Made by a program: the position numbers and the translations under genes. Positions 49,650-62,040 of a DNA stretch of 64,000 nt are shown here, one piece after another. The notes under the pieces were generated by a model. That model did no database searches, was not told the origin of the DNA, and was given only the letters and a program-made list of their open reading frames with translations. Location: assembly GCF_027409185.1 (NCBI RefSeq), contig NC_084465.1:31661864-31725863 (forward strand). Direction: 5' to 3'. Position 1 is the stretch's first letter, and the number at the start of each line of letters is the position of its first letter. Source of the DNA: Cynocephalus volans. Taxonomy: Eukaryota; Chordata; Mammalia; Dermoptera; Cynocephalidae.

Positions 49650-52600
49650 TATGATTTTCATTATTTTAGCACAAAAAGGAATTGAAAACTTTTGTTAAAT
49701 GGTCACATTGTAAATAATCTTTATGGAGCTATGAGACCTGTTCAACTGTTATATAGTACTAGGTGGAAACTGTAATAAGGAGTGGTATGGAGCATGTCCA
49801 CTTCTTCCATTTCCACATACTCCAGATACCAAATCAATTGGCAGAAAGCAAGGGGGGAAGGGCTCCAGATGAAGAATGGGGAAACTCATTTAAGAATCCA
49901 CAAATAATGTTAATATTGGGGTTGGAATTAAAGGCAAAAGTGACAGAAAAGCAGAAAAAAAGCACTTTACAATAAATGCTCCAGGTACAGGAGGGAAAGG
50001 AAGAGTTAGGAAGTAGAAGCAAGCTAGCCAGTGCAGGCAGATGTCTGAGGAGAAGCCTGGAGCAGGCTAAAGAGCCTTCTGAACAGCTCTGGGAATGATG
50101 GTTTGGATGAGCAGGGGAAGGCAGACAGAATGAAGCAGATTAGCAGAGCAAGATCTAGACCCAGCTAAGGAGAAGACTGAGTTAGTGCTAGAAAATTAAA
50201 CCAGGTTTGAAAAAGGGCAACCTAGTAGGCTGAAGATGGAATCTTTTCTATCGTCTTTTCTGTATTTTATATTTTACTTTTCTATATTTTATATGTTACT
50301 ACAAACTGAGAATTATAAACTCCATTAACCCCCCCACCCAAGAAAGCCAGCGAATATTTCTACAGATATAATAGCAAAACCCTCATAGTATATAGAATAA
50401 GCCTACATCTGTGACATAATGTGAGTCCAGGTCCTTGACAAATAATTTCCTACCCTTACTCTTTCCATGGTAGTCACTAAGCATCACAGTCTGGGTGACC
50501 TTGAGCCTCATTCCCGTCTGCTCCGACCTTCCTGCTTTGACCCTCAGGCCAATCAGACCTCTCCTACCACTCTTCATAGACCTGTTTCCGACTGATTTTC
50601 CCATTCTCTTCCCCACATCCCCATCCCTCTACATTTAGCCTCAGGAGCTCTCTACCTGCCCCTTATCCTGACACTTGGACCTTTGACACCTGTTTTTCCT
50701 CTTCTCCCCTACACTGTCCCATTGTCCCTATCACACAGCACTCTGATACCTCCTCAGTATGAGCAAAAGCATGAGGCACATCCTCCTCCCCTGAACTGTA
50801 ATCTCATCACTGAAAAATGCCTCCTGCACTGCCGTGTCCACCTCTGCTCATCTGAGACTTTGCTGAGCTAACAGGGTTTATCGATCTGATGTCAAGCTCA
50901 GTTCCTGTTTCTGTCTTCTCTGGTGCTCTCTCTCTGTGACCTTAAACAAGCCAAATAAATGTTCCACCTCCTGCTTGAAGGCAGGTAAAAAAATGTCCCA
51001 CTTCACAGGGGATTTGTGAGGACCCATTAAAAGCCCCTGATGTGTTTTGGGAAGCCACCTGGTTCTCAGGAAGCGTCAGTTCTCGACGGCATGGCTGCAC
51101 GTGTTCATTGTAAACATGGCAGATCATAACAAGCTCTCACGTCTGGGCTTTAGAAACAGCTTCCTGGAGATAGGAACAAACAAAAATGAAACTGCAGTGT
51201 GGCCAGCCATCACTTCAAATGCAACCAGAATGCACTTAGCCATCAGTACTGCACTCTTTTTTGTATCCAAAGTGCTTTGAATATAAATATAACATCTTCT
51301 TTATTCTATTTTACTCATTTAGAGGCTTTCATATGGGAGACCCAACAATTAATATATGCAAGAGTGTGTAGTAATATCTTTTATGGTAAAGAAAGTAAAC
51401 TATGAGAGGTTTCAGGCAAAAATTTCTCTTATGTTATTTGGCTGAATGAAATCACTCACTAATTTATATCTGCAAATATGCCTTTGAAGTGACAACAGTA
51501 TAGCTCAAAGTGTATTGTATAACCAAAATGTGGGTGAGGGATACTAAGAAAAGCAGATGATGCCACCCAGAAGGTTCATCTGTGGGATTTTCAATGTAAG
51601 TATCTTAAGCAGGAGAGAAGATTCTATCCACTGTGGCAGGGAGCCTGGGACAATGTTTTAGAATCAGAATCAGAAAGGAGTCCAGGGGGTTTACAGGGCT
51701 GTGAGTGACAGCACCCTTAGCCCAAATCTCCTCAAGAGTGATGAAGTGGGCAAGAAATTGAGGTTGGCAGGCCCAGAGTCTAGCCTTCTGCTTCTGTTCC
51801 TTTTTCCTCTTTACAGAATCAACCTAAATAAATAAAAATGGCAGAAATCAACATTCCCTGTCTATAACCTTGAGCTGGATGGATAAGATAATTTTATAGG
51901 AAGGGAGATAAAGGAGACAGTTCAGAAATGTAAACAACAGTCACGATCAAACTGGATTCAGCTGGAGTCATTCCCCTCAGGCAGAACAAGCTCCTCCATG
52001 GGTTGTAATCTGACAAAATTCCTCAGAAGGAATGAAAAGGAAAACAGCACGTTTGTGTAGACCCCAGAGAAGCACCTTGCCTCACGCCATGAGAACCTCT
52101 TCAAAAATCTCTTATTATTTGGTGTTTCTTTTTCTTTCTCGCTCCTTCCTATGCTCAGTTTCCTGAACATATAAGTGAGAGCCAGGGCAGTCACAGCTTC
52201 TGCCAACACAATTTTGTGTCACTCAGAGGTAACAGGGGTACTCATTTCTATGATATTCCAGGAGAAAGAATATTACTCAGGCCCGAGAATAACTCACGAG
52301 TGTTCTTACATTCTCTCTCCCAGACAAGTGGGGTTCTACAGCCCTGGGCTCTAGCTGAAGCACAGTAGCCCTCAAGTCCAGGTCAAGTGGGGTAAGTGTC
52401 ACTTGCACACAGGCTGAAGTGTGTGCAGCAGGGAGGATGATCTGAGAAGCAGCCTCACGGAAAGAAGCCAGTCAAATGTAAGCAGACCATTTCAGGGAGA
52501 CGTCAATCTGAGGGGCTGGGAGAGGAGATGAGTCCAGAGGTGGGGCTCATTAGGCAAAACTGAAAGCCAGCCACTAAAGGAAATTTAAAACAGAGGGTAG

Positions 52601-52661
52601 TGGAAAGACCCTGAATTATGTCCCGGCTCTCTTGCTGTTGTGTTATTTTGGTTGTGTCATT
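49650..52661. other. Unassigned sequence
   Basis: Moderate-GC patches at 50000-51130 and 51600-52600 contain no recognised gene or repeat. Open frames are short and without motifs. Confidence 0.35.
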
Positions 52662-53246
52662 TGTTACCAGAAGACCAGGCTTGGCTTAACCTCTTGCATT
52701 AAACAAATAACTCAAAAGTCCAGAAGTTGGTGCAAGGATTGAAAGGTTTATTCAGATAACCAGCATCTGGAGAATGACCAGGTTAAAGTCACTTCGCCTT
52801 CTGATGCCTGTTCTGGGGTTTATAAAGGGGAAAATGTGGGAAGATGAGGTAAGGGTCTCTGTTCTGAAAAAAGTGTGGGGAGGGGGAGGTTGGGATCAGC
52901 AGATAGTCTGAGTCAGATGTCAGGGTCCCATGATGGATTGGGAACTTCAGTGTCACAGAGTCTGAAGTCAGCTTCAAGTCCTTGATGTTACCTTGGGGTC
53001 AAAGTCCTTATCTCCTAGGGAGAGCTCAAGGATCTGTCAAACATCATAAAACATACCTGACTTGGATTTCTAATTAACATGGATGCAGTTTTCCTTTAAG
53101 CAAGAGGGGGAGTTTATAATCAGCTAGGTTGTTTTGCCTCTCTCTTATATCTCTTCTTGTTTGCAGCTGATTAGAGAGTTTAGAAAATCAAGAAACTTTG
53201 TTTTGATCCTTAATTTTAGGTGCACAACCTCTGAAATAAGTCAGCA
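52662..53246 (-). mobile_element. Probable ERV LTR
   Basis: On the minus strand an AATAAA signal is followed by a 'cctttcaatccttgcacca' stretch and 'cttctggacttttgagtta', typical of an LTR R/U5 region. The plus strand starts with TG ('tgttaccagaagaccagg'). The right end is uncertain and no target duplication was found. The ERV class is not resolved. Confidence 0.5.
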
Positions 53247-53339
53247 TAAGAGGGGGTGATTTCATCTCTGGGCAGTCTCAGCCATATGGTCCGTCTCTCA
53301 CTTCTACTAACCTCAAGGAATGAGTATCAGTATCCCGTC

Positions 53340-53720
53340 ATGGGCATAATGACAGCTCAGGTGTTATGAAAATGAAATGTGATGTTGCATGCAATGCATT
53401 TAATAGAATACTTAGCATAAAGTAGAGGCCCCTTATATTTTATCTACTAAAATTACTTCTATTATTGTTGCTGTTACTTATCCTTGACAAAGGGGAGAGT
53501 GGCTTTATCCATTTCTATAGGGATTCCAAGTACTTTGTGTGACAAGGAGCAATTAAAGAAATCCTTCCTGGACAAGGTATCCAGCACAAGTGGACCCCCA
53601 ACTACTCTCCCCATATTAAACATGAGGAAACTGTGCAAAAAGAGGTTAAATAATTTCTCTAGGGTCACAAGAATACATAGCAGAGTTAAAATTCAAGCCT
53701 GAGCAGTTTGCCCTGTCCTG
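53340..53720 (+). repeat. MIR fragments
   Basis: Two MIR-like pieces. About 53345-53460 has a 'tgaaaatgaaatgtgatg' and 'aatacttagcataaagta' stretch. About 53600-53720 has 'aaacatgaggaaactgtgca', 'gttaaataatttctctaggg' and 'agttaaaattcaagcctg'. Confidence 0.6.
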
Positions 53721-53899
53721 ATAGCTGAACATTTCCAACATAACTCTTAGTTTCTTAGAGTCATACACATTTCCCAGATTATGGCATCTCCCTTTTTAGT
53801 TTCTGTCTGACACTTCTCAGAATAATAAACTTCTACTCAACCTTGAGGTTGGAACATCAGCTCAGTCACTGGGAGTATAAGAGCCCACCACAGCAAACA

Positions 53900-54445
53900 G
53901 TCACAGGCAATTAGCCTTGGAAGAGCCATTTTGTAGAATACAGCTTTAAGCAGAACGTTAGCCAAAAAGAAGTGTTTTTGTAACCTTGGCTCACAGCATA
54001 GCTCATGGGAAAATGTTCTAGGACTTAGTGCTCAAGAAGAGCAAGGTGACAAGAGCCAATCAGGAACTTAGTGAACAAATCATCCTTCCTTTGGAGTTGC
54101 AGCTGCCCAGGAATAAGACGACATCCAGCCTGTGGGAGTCAGATAATGCCCACACCCTGAGAATGAGCTGAAGAATTAACAAAACTGACCATGAGATAAC
54201 AAAAGCCTGGAGTCTACAAGATTGCACATAGCCGCCCCTCAATGGGAATAATCTCCCCCTTTGGTTCTCCACACTTTTACCCTTAAAAACCCTGCTAAGG
54301 CTCCTGAGCCTTTGAGGTAGTTCAGCCTGTCTCCCAGGTTGCACTTCTTAAATAAATCTTCCAAACCTTGCACCAATACCTCAGACTCTCAAGTCCTTTA
54401 TTCCTGATGAAAGAGCAGCCATACTTGGGTCCTGGTTACAGGAGG
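53900..54445 (+). mobile_element. Probable class I (gammaretrovirus-like) solo LTR
   Basis: It has a late AATAAA signal near 54352 preceded by 'acccttaaaaaccctgctaa', and ends with 'tgggtcctggttaca', an order typical of ERV1 LTRs. No internal sequence is beside it. The 5' boundary and the target duplication were not resolved. Confidence 0.6.
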
Positions 54446-54887
54446 CCTTCCCTAAGGCCACCAGGAAAGTGGGTTTCTCCCACCACAGGGCTCACATCAG
54501 TCTTTGTCATCACTTTGGATTTTGGGTTTGGCAAAGTTGCTGTGCATTCCTTTACATCAGGGCTCTTAACTTGATATCCGTGGAAGGGCATCAGAGGGAG
54601 ACCTGTGAATCAGGCACGTAAATATGTGCTTCACACACACATACACACATGAACAAACACACACACATACGCAGCAGTAACTTTTTGATTTTTCCAAATC
54701 ATCTTGGTGTACACATTACTTTTATGTCTATTATGAGCTGCTCCTGAAGACAGGCACTGTATACTCATCAGTGTTGTCATGATATTCAGAACAGCTTCCC
54801 ACTTGTAGGAATTAAAGAATATGTGTCCTGCCGTTATGATAATGAGCATCTGTCTATGTTTACTTCAGGACTGACTTAAATTAGAAA

Positions 54888-55747
54888 ATGTCAAAGAATC
54901 TAATGGAAGAATATCAAATATCATTTGGCTTTGCTCTGTACTGTGTGTGATAGAACATCAAAGCCCAAGTGCTTTTTCTATGACAACAGTCTTGCCAATG
55001 GAAGGAGCATGAAGCCAAAAATGCTGAAGTATTATCTCATAATTTTTGTTCCAAAAATATATTTGGGTAGATCTTTTTTGAGAAAGAAGACTGGAGTTGA
55101 AAAGGCAAAGCTTTACCAAAATTTGGTCAGCCTGATGCAGAACCTGTCTTAAAATAACAATAAGATCATTAATAAATGCAGTGTACCCCAGAAATGGACC
55201 TGAAATTGATCAGAATCACTTTGGTTGTCTATAGAAAAGTGTCAACTAATGCTAGAGCCTTGAATCATTGCCTTTTCAATGTGTTTTCTCAGGAAAAAAA
55301 AAGCAGAACATAAACTTTTTTTGCACAAATCTGTGATACAGAAATAAGTAGACAACCTGAAACTCAGCATAATTCTTTTTAAAGTACTCTGCTCAGACAA
55401 CCTTAAAACTGAAGCATGGGTTCTTAATCCTTCCTTTGTTGACATCAACAGCATCCCCTTACTGAAGATGAAACTCAGTGATGTGACTACAGTGGAAATT
55501 AAAGGACATAAATCCAGTTCAGATAATCTTGAAATATCCTGGTGTTCCCTCATCACAAGCCCATTGTGTTGTCTGTGAGCGTGAACTGATTTTGTTTACT
55601 ACAATTTGCTGTTGGGAGCTCAGCTTTTCAGTGTGTGTTACCATCAAAACAGAAAGTCTACAGGAAAGTGCATACGCTGCCATGTCAAAGACCATTCTAC
55701 AATTTCGGCTTCCCTTGCAAGCCAAGGGAGAGATGACTTCTCATTGA
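54888..55747 (+). pseudogene. Decayed hAT (Charlie/ZBED-like) transposase relic
   Basis: Fragments of one hAT transposase-like protein lie in order. An N-terminal piece from the ATG at 54888 ends in SFGFA. After a frame change near 54930 comes a BED zinc-finger-like part (54925-55150) with KPKCFFYD..LANGRSMKPKMLKYYL; the second Cys and the His ligands are degraded. Most of the catalytic middle is missing or unreadable. At 55399-55578 the same frame has KTEAWVLNPSFVDINSIPLL. After another frame change, 55590-55747 shows FTTICCWELSFSVCVTIKTE, ending AKGEMTSH, which resembles the hAT C-terminal dimerisation block. Stops, frameshifts and a large internal loss make it nonfunctional. It could be a Charlie DNA transposon or a retrocopy of a ZBED/FAM200-type gene; no terminal inverted repeats or poly(A) tail were found. 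Confidence 0.65.
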
Positions 55748-56455
55748 AATTTAGTTTTTATCAAAGCCAACATTTATCTGTAAATTTTATTTGCACACTA
55801 TGGATTTCTTTTATACCTTCTCCCTATTTTTAAGAATAATGCCTGAAATTAATATTGCATGCAACAATTTATGAAAAAGGCATAATTCTTTATAAAAAGT
55901 ATTTTTATCTAGTGCAATAAAATAAGTTGCACACATCATTTTGCTTATAATCTTATATAAATATCTTCAGGAAGAGAAGCTATAGCTTTCATCAGATTCC
56001 CAAAGACTCCAAGATGCCAAAGGGGTTAAGAACAATAGCATGAATGTATGACCATCTTGAAGGGCCATCTTTGTAACCTGCTTTCTTTCCACAGCATCAA
56101 GAGAGTGACTGCACTTAATCCCCAAGGATTTTGGCCATGGTAGCTATGAGTTTCCCACTCCCTAAAGGATATTGATCACAAAAAAAAAAAAAAGATTTGG
56201 CTGAATGAACAGGAATATGTATGGATTTTAATTTAAAAACTGAGTGCAAATCTTTATTCCTTATCAGGAGAAAAAAGAAACCCTCTTTATTAGGTATTTT
56301 GGCTGGGAGGACGTAAAACAAAAATGTATCTCCTTTAACCGACTGACAGCGGAAAATGGTGTGGTAGGATATGATTCTTTACTTGCAGGGCAGTTCTGTA
56401 CTAGATTCATTGAAGTCTTTAAAAATTAAAATAATGTTTATTAGGGCATTGATAT
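55748..56455. other. Unassigned sequence
   Basis: No gene or repeat recognised. An A run lies at about 56180-56193. Confidence 0.35.
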
Positions 56456-56923
56456 TGTTATGAACTGAATTGTGTTATTTCAAAATCCATAGACTATAGC
56501 TCTAAACTCCAGTAACTCAGAGTGTGACCTTATAAATGAGACAAGATATTTGCAGAGGTAATTAAGTTAAAGGAAGGTCTTAATGGGTGGGCACTAATCC
56601 AATATGACTGGTGTCCTTATAACAGAAGGAAATTTGGACACAGACGGGAACACATGGCAGACCCAAGTAGAAGATGGTCATCTACAAGCCAAAGAAAGAG
56701 GTATGGAACAGATACTTCCCTCATGGCCCTCAGAAGAAACCACGATCCCTCCACCAGCCAGCCACCAAAAAAAAAAAAAAAAAAAAAAAAGTAGCAGCAG
56801 CCAATTCTGCTAACACCTTGATCCCAGATTTCCAGCTTCCAGAACTGTGAGAAAATTAATTTCTGTTGTTTAAGCCACCCTGTCTGTGTTACTTCATTAT
56901 GAAAGCCCCAGCAAACTAACACA
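56456..56923 (+). mobile_element. MLT1-type MaLR solo LTR with a SINE tail inside
   Basis: A 468-bp LTR from 'tgttatgaactgaattgtg' to 'gcaaactaacaca', TG...CA ends, flanked by a perfect gatat duplication (56451-56455 and 56924-56928). MLT1 landmarks: 'aatatgactggtgtccttat', 'cttccagaactgtgagaaa', 'tctgttgtttaagccaccc'. A truncated SINE 3' end (56743-56790) interrupts it. Confidence 0.88.
56743..56790 (+). mobile_element. Severely 5'-truncated tRNA-derived SINE
   Basis: 'cgatccctccaccagccagc' followed by 'cacc' and a 24-A run matches only the end of the CYN-like SINE. It sits inside the MLT1 LTR at 56456-56923. Confidence 0.65.
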
Positions 56924-57569
56924 GATATACAGAATAAATCCCGGAGGATCCCAAGCAAAGAAAGTGAATCCAGGCTAAGTGACCATGGAAGAAACACTGC
57001 ACTGGGGCACAGAAACAGATATGGCTTATTAACCTCTGTGAACACTGCCCAGGCGAAGGAGGAAGCTCTTAGGACCTGAAATAGACCAGCAGCTCTGAGA
57101 TTCTACATTTTAAGTGCCCTCATCATACATTAAAGCTATTAGACAACATGGGGCCTCTGGTGTAAGATTCAAGACTCGTGTCTATTTATTTATTTTCTTA
57201 CATAGAGAAGTGTGGAAAAATATTTTTCTAAAAATATAAAATTTCAACATTGGGGTAATGAAAGAGAAGGGCTATAAGAGCAGACTAAAAAGAAAAATCT
57301 TATCTTACTGGGCCACAGTTGCTGTGGGGTAGTAATTTTTTTCCCCTCATAATTGATACATAACATCTAATACACTACATCAAAAAATCACATTGTGCTA
57401 TAAATAGATAATTTACAGTTCTCAGTCAAATTAAACATGTTATAACTGCATTTTACTTGATATCCTATCCCTCAAAATGGAAATATTAAGCCAATTTTAT
57501 ATTCCAAATGTCTTAAATCATCTAATAGAGGGAAAATTTTGGAAAGCATATAAAGGGTTCAAGTAAATA
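56924..57569. other. Unassigned sequence
   Basis: No gene or repeat recognised. Confidence 0.35.
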
Positions 57570-58130
57570 ATGATTGCCATTTATTAAGCACCTGCAATTC
57601 TTATGACAAGCATTGTACTAGCTCACTGTTTATCTTCTCTAGTCTTCTCAGCAGTTGCCCCTCTATGGTTGAGGAAACAAACTCAGAGAGGTGAAACTGC
57701 ATAACTGGTTTCAACCGATCTCACTTTGTACCAGCACGTTGTTTTGCAGGAAACCCGCTGAGCATGTGCAGAGGAGGAAGGTTGTGACCTTGAGTATTAC
57801 AAGAACAAAGTTCCCCATCAGCAGAACCAACAGTCTAGAAGCACTTTCAAAGCACTTCCAAAAGGTCCAGTGTACTGACCAATCCACCTCTGCCAACTCA
57901 AAACTCCCTTGCTCCCCAATCCCTTAAAACATGTCCAGACCCTAGAACGGGGAGATAGATTTGAGCTTTGCCTCCTGCATCCTTGCCAATCCACCTCACA
58001 ATAAAGCCTTTTCTCAAAAACAGGTGCCTTAGTATTGGCTTCTATGTGCATTGGGCACCAAGCCATTGCTCAGTAAGAAGGGTCAATAACTTGCCCAAGA
58101 TCACCAGCTTACAAATTGCTGAAATAGTAT
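57570..58130 (+). repeat. MIR split by an LTR
   Basis: MIR text runs to 57705 ('tttattaagcacctgcaatt', 'gttgaggaaacaaactcaga', 'gaggtgaaactgcataac') and resumes after 58085 with 'ataacttgcccaagatcacc'. Together they give the normal MIR core once the LTR is removed. Confidence 0.8.
57706..58085 (+). mobile_element. Solo ERV LTR inside a MIR
   Basis: A 380-bp element with TG...CA ends ('tggtttcaaccgatctcac' to 'agtaagaagggtca'), flanked by a perfect ataac duplication (57701-57705 and 58086-58090). AATAAA near 57999 in 'caataaagccttttctc' and a following 'ggtgccttagtattggctt' suggest an ERV1-type LTR. It could belong to another ERV class. Confidence 0.8.
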
Positions 58131-58204
58131 TAGTTTCCTCTTTCCCTTGCATCCTACTACCAAAGATTGGGCTCCTCATGAAAAACTAACAGCGCATGAA
58201 CTTC

Positions 58205-61200
58205 AGAATTTTATTTAAATGATACTTCATTTTTTAAATTGAAACATAATTGATTATACATTCTTGTGGGGTATGGAGTTGAATATCAATACTTACGTAC
58301 CACATGTGGTGATCAAATCGGATAATTAGGATATTAATCATTATGAAACATAATCATTCTTTATGACCCTTTACCAATTTCTTGCTAACTCCTCCTCCCA
58401 CTCCCCCTTTCCCACTTCTGGTAACCACAGTTCTGTTCTTTCTTTTTCAAAGTTCAACATATTATTGTGATTGCTGTATGTTTCTTTTTTCCTTTTTAAT
58501 TTATTTGTTTATTTTTTAGTTCCTACTTATGAGTGAGGACATGTCGTATTTCTCTTTCGGTGCCAGGCTTATTTCACTTAACATAATTTTCTCCAAGCTC
58601 ATCCACAGTGATGCAAATGGCAGAATTTCATTCTTCTTTATGCCTGAGTGGTATTCCATCGTGTATATATACCAACATTGTCCTTATGCAGTCATCTGTT
58701 GATGGATATTTACGTTGGTTCCATCTCTTGGCTATTGTGAATAGCACCATGATAAATATGAGAGTGCAGGTATCCCTTAGACATGATGATTTCCATTCCT
58801 TTGGGTATATAACTAACAGAGGGATTTTGCTGGATCATATGGCAGCTCTATCCATAGTTGTTTGAGAAATCTCTATACTATTTTCTGTAATGGCTGCACT
58901 AATTTACAGTCCCACCAACAGCATAGGAGGGTTCTCCTTTTTCTGCATCCTCACCAGCATGTCTTATTCTTTTTTGATGATAGTTAGTCTAACTGGGGTG
59001 AGATGATATCTCAAGTAGTTCTGATTTGCATTTCCCTGATGCTTAGGGATGTTGAGCATTTTTTTCATGTGTCTGCTTTTCATTTGTATTTCTTCCTTTG
59101 AGAAATGTCTATTAAGTTTCTTTGCCCATTTTTAAAATCTGGTTACTTGTTTTTTTCACTATTAAGTTATTTGAGTTCCTCTGTATTCTGGATATTAGTC
59201 CCTTGTCAGATGGAAAGTTTGCAAATATTTTCTCCCATTCTGTCTGTTGTCTTTTCACTCTGTTGATGGCTTCCTTTGCTGTGCAGAGATTTTTAGTTTG
59301 ATATAATCCCTTTTGTTTACTTTTTCTTTTGATGCTTGTGCTTTTGAGGTCTCATTCACAAAGTCTTTGCCCAGTCCTACATCCTGAAGTGTTTCTCCTA
59401 TGTTTTATTTTAGGAGTTTTATTGTATCAGATCTTATATTTAAGTCTTTAATCCATTTTGAGTAGATTTTGGTATATGGCAAGAGGTACAGGTCTAGTTT
59501 CATTCTTGTACACATGGATGTCCAGTTTTCCCAGCACCATTTATTGAAGAGGCAGACATTTTCCCAGTCTATGTTCTTCGTGCCTTTGTTGAAGGTCAGT
59601 TGGTCATTAAGTCTGTGGATTTATTTCTGGGTTCTCTATTCTGTTCCCTTCGTCTGTGTGTCTGTTTTTACATCAGTACCATCCTGCTTTGGTTACTATA
59701 GCTTTGTAGTATAATTTAAAGTCAGGTAGTGTAATGCCTTCAGCTTTATTTATTTTTTCTCAGGATTACTTTGGCTATTTGGGGTCATTTTTTATTCCAT
59801 ATGAATGTTAGAATTTTTTTTTTTTCCTATTTCCGTGAAGAACATCCTTGGTGTTTTGATAGAGATTTCATTGAGTCTGTACATCACTTTGGATAGTATG
59901 GACTTTTCACAATGCTAATTCCTCCAATCCATGAGCATGGATGTCTTTCCATCTTTTTGTGTCTCTTTTAATTTTTTTCAGCAGTGATTTATTGTTCTTG
60001 TTGTAGAGATCTTTCATCTCCTTGGTTAAATTTATTCCTAGGTTTTTGTTTTGTTTGTTTGTTTGTTTTGGTGACTGTAGTAAATAGACTTGCTTTCTTC
60101 ATTTCTTTTTCTGCTAGTTTATTGTTAGAGTTTAAAAATGCTACTGATTTTTGCATGTTGATTTTTTATTCTGCAACTTTACTGAAATTGTTTACCAGCT
60201 CTAAGATTTTTTTAGTAGAGTCTTTAGGTTTTCCTCTCTATTTATAGGATCATGTCATCCACAAAAGGGACAATTTGACTTTGTCATTTCCAATTTGGAT
60301 CCCCTTTATTTCTTTCTCTTCCCTGACTGCTGTAGCTAATACTTACAGTACTTTGTTAAACAGGAGTGGTGAGAGTGGGCTTCCTTGTCTTATTCCTGTT
60401 CTTAAAAGCTTTCAGCTTTTCCCCATTCTGAATGATATTGGCAGTGGGTTTGTCATATATGTCTTTTATTGTATTGAGATATTTTCCTTCTGTACCTAAT
60501 TTTTTTAATCATCATTATTTAGAGATGTTGAATTTTGTTACATGCTTTGTCTGCATTTATTGAGATAATTATGTGGTTCTTGTCCTTGATTTTGTTGATG
60601 TGGTGTATCACATTTATTGATTTGCATATATGGAACCATCTTTGCATCCCTAGAATGAATCCCACTTGAGCATAATGTATAATCTTTTTGATGTACTGCT
60701 GTATTCTGTTTCCTAATATTTTGCTGAGGATTTTTGTATGTGTGTTCATCAAGGATATTGGCCTGTAGTTTTCTTTTTTGTTATATCTGTGTCTGATTTT
60801 GGTATCAAGGTGATGCTGGCCTCATAGAATGAGTTTGGGAGAATGGCCTCTGTTTCATTTTTTGGAATAGCGTGAAGAGAACTGGTATTAATTCCTCTTT
60901 AAAGGTTTGGTAGAATTCAGTAGTAAAGCCATCTGGTCCTGGGCTTTTCTTTGTTGGAAGACTGCCAATTATTGCTTCAATCTCATTGCTCATTACTGGT
61001 CTGTTCAGGTTTTCTATTTCTTTTGTTAGTTTGTATGTGTCTGGAAATTTATCCATTTCCTCCAGGTTGTCAAATGTGTTGGCATATAGTTGTTCATAAT
61101 AGTCTCTAATGACTCTTTGTATTTCAGTGGTATTAGTTATAATGTCACCTTTTTCATTTCTGATTTTTTGTTTGTGCATGTTTCATACTAGAGAATGTTC

Positions 61201-62040
61201 CATGTGCTGGAAAGAAGAAGGTATATTCTGTAGTTGTTTGGTGAAATTTCTGCAGATGTCTGCCAAATTCAATTGGTCCAACATGTACTTTAATTCCTGT
61301 GTTTCTCTATTGATGTGTTGCCTAGATGATCTGCCCAATGTTGACACAGAGGTGTCAAGGTCCCACACTATTATTGTATTGGGGTCTATATTTCTCTTTA
61401 AGTCTAGTAGTATTTGCTTTATATATATGGGTGCTCCAGTGTTGTGTGCATGTATATTTATGATTGTTATGTCTTCTTGATGAATAGACTCCTTTATCAT
61501 TTTATAATGGCCTTCTTTGTCTCTTTTTATGGTTTTTGGTTTAAAATCTATTTTAGCCTATAGAAGATTAGCTACTCCTGCTCACTTTTGGTTTCCATTT
61601 GCATGATATGTCTTTTTCCTCCTTCACTATTAGCCTGTGTGAGTCTTTACAGGTGAGGTGAATTCTTGTAGGCAGCATAAAGTTGAGACTAGCTTTTTAA
61701 TCCAGCCAGCCAGTCTATTTCTTTTGAGTGGGGAATTCAATCTATTTACATTTAGAATCATTATAGAAAGATATTGTCTTACTCCTGGCATGTCATTAAT
61801 TTTCATTTCATTGTTTTAAATATCTTTTTTTCCTATCTTTCCCTTTTATTGTCTTTGGTGCTCTTTGGTTTTTGAGGTGGTAAGATATATTTTCTTTGTC
61901 TTCCTTGTTTGCATATCTGTTCTACCAGTGGGTGGTGTTCTTTCTTGTGTATTCATGGTGGTGATTATTGTTTTTTTTGGTTTATAGATGCAGGACTTCC
62001 TTATAGATTCTTGTAGCGCTGGTCATGGGGTGAACTCACA
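58205..62040 (-). mobile_element. L1 element with decayed ORF2
   Basis: A minus-strand L1 of about 3.8 kb. The 3' UTR (58212-58560) has an L1MA-like end ('attgaaacataattgattat'). ORF2 is read from about 61770 down to 58560, with stops and frameshifts. The endonuclease N-terminus appears at 61183-61500, including NTGAPIYIKQ and WDLDTSVSTL. An RT-upstream part lies at 60805-61179 ([30 protein letters not shown]). The RT palm lies at 60519-60752; its motif A reads [10 protein letters not shown] where the catalytic Asp would be N. Motif C reads FVDD at 60254-60265. About 200 residues between endonuclease and RT appear to be missing. No ORF1 was found upstream. It cannot be autonomous. Confidence 0.88.

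Noticed and set aside
50383-50616. Basic 77-codon minus-strand open frame
   Set aside because: There is no family similarity, no promoter context and nothing to distinguish it from chance.
59984-60247. Short plus-strand membrane-like open frame of 87 codons
   Set aside because: It lies on the antisense strand of L1 ORF2. Its hydrophobic look comes from T-rich reverse L1 sequence.
61109-61480. A 123-codon plus-strand open frame rich in Cys and Ser
   Set aside because: It is antisense to the L1 endonuclease/RT region.
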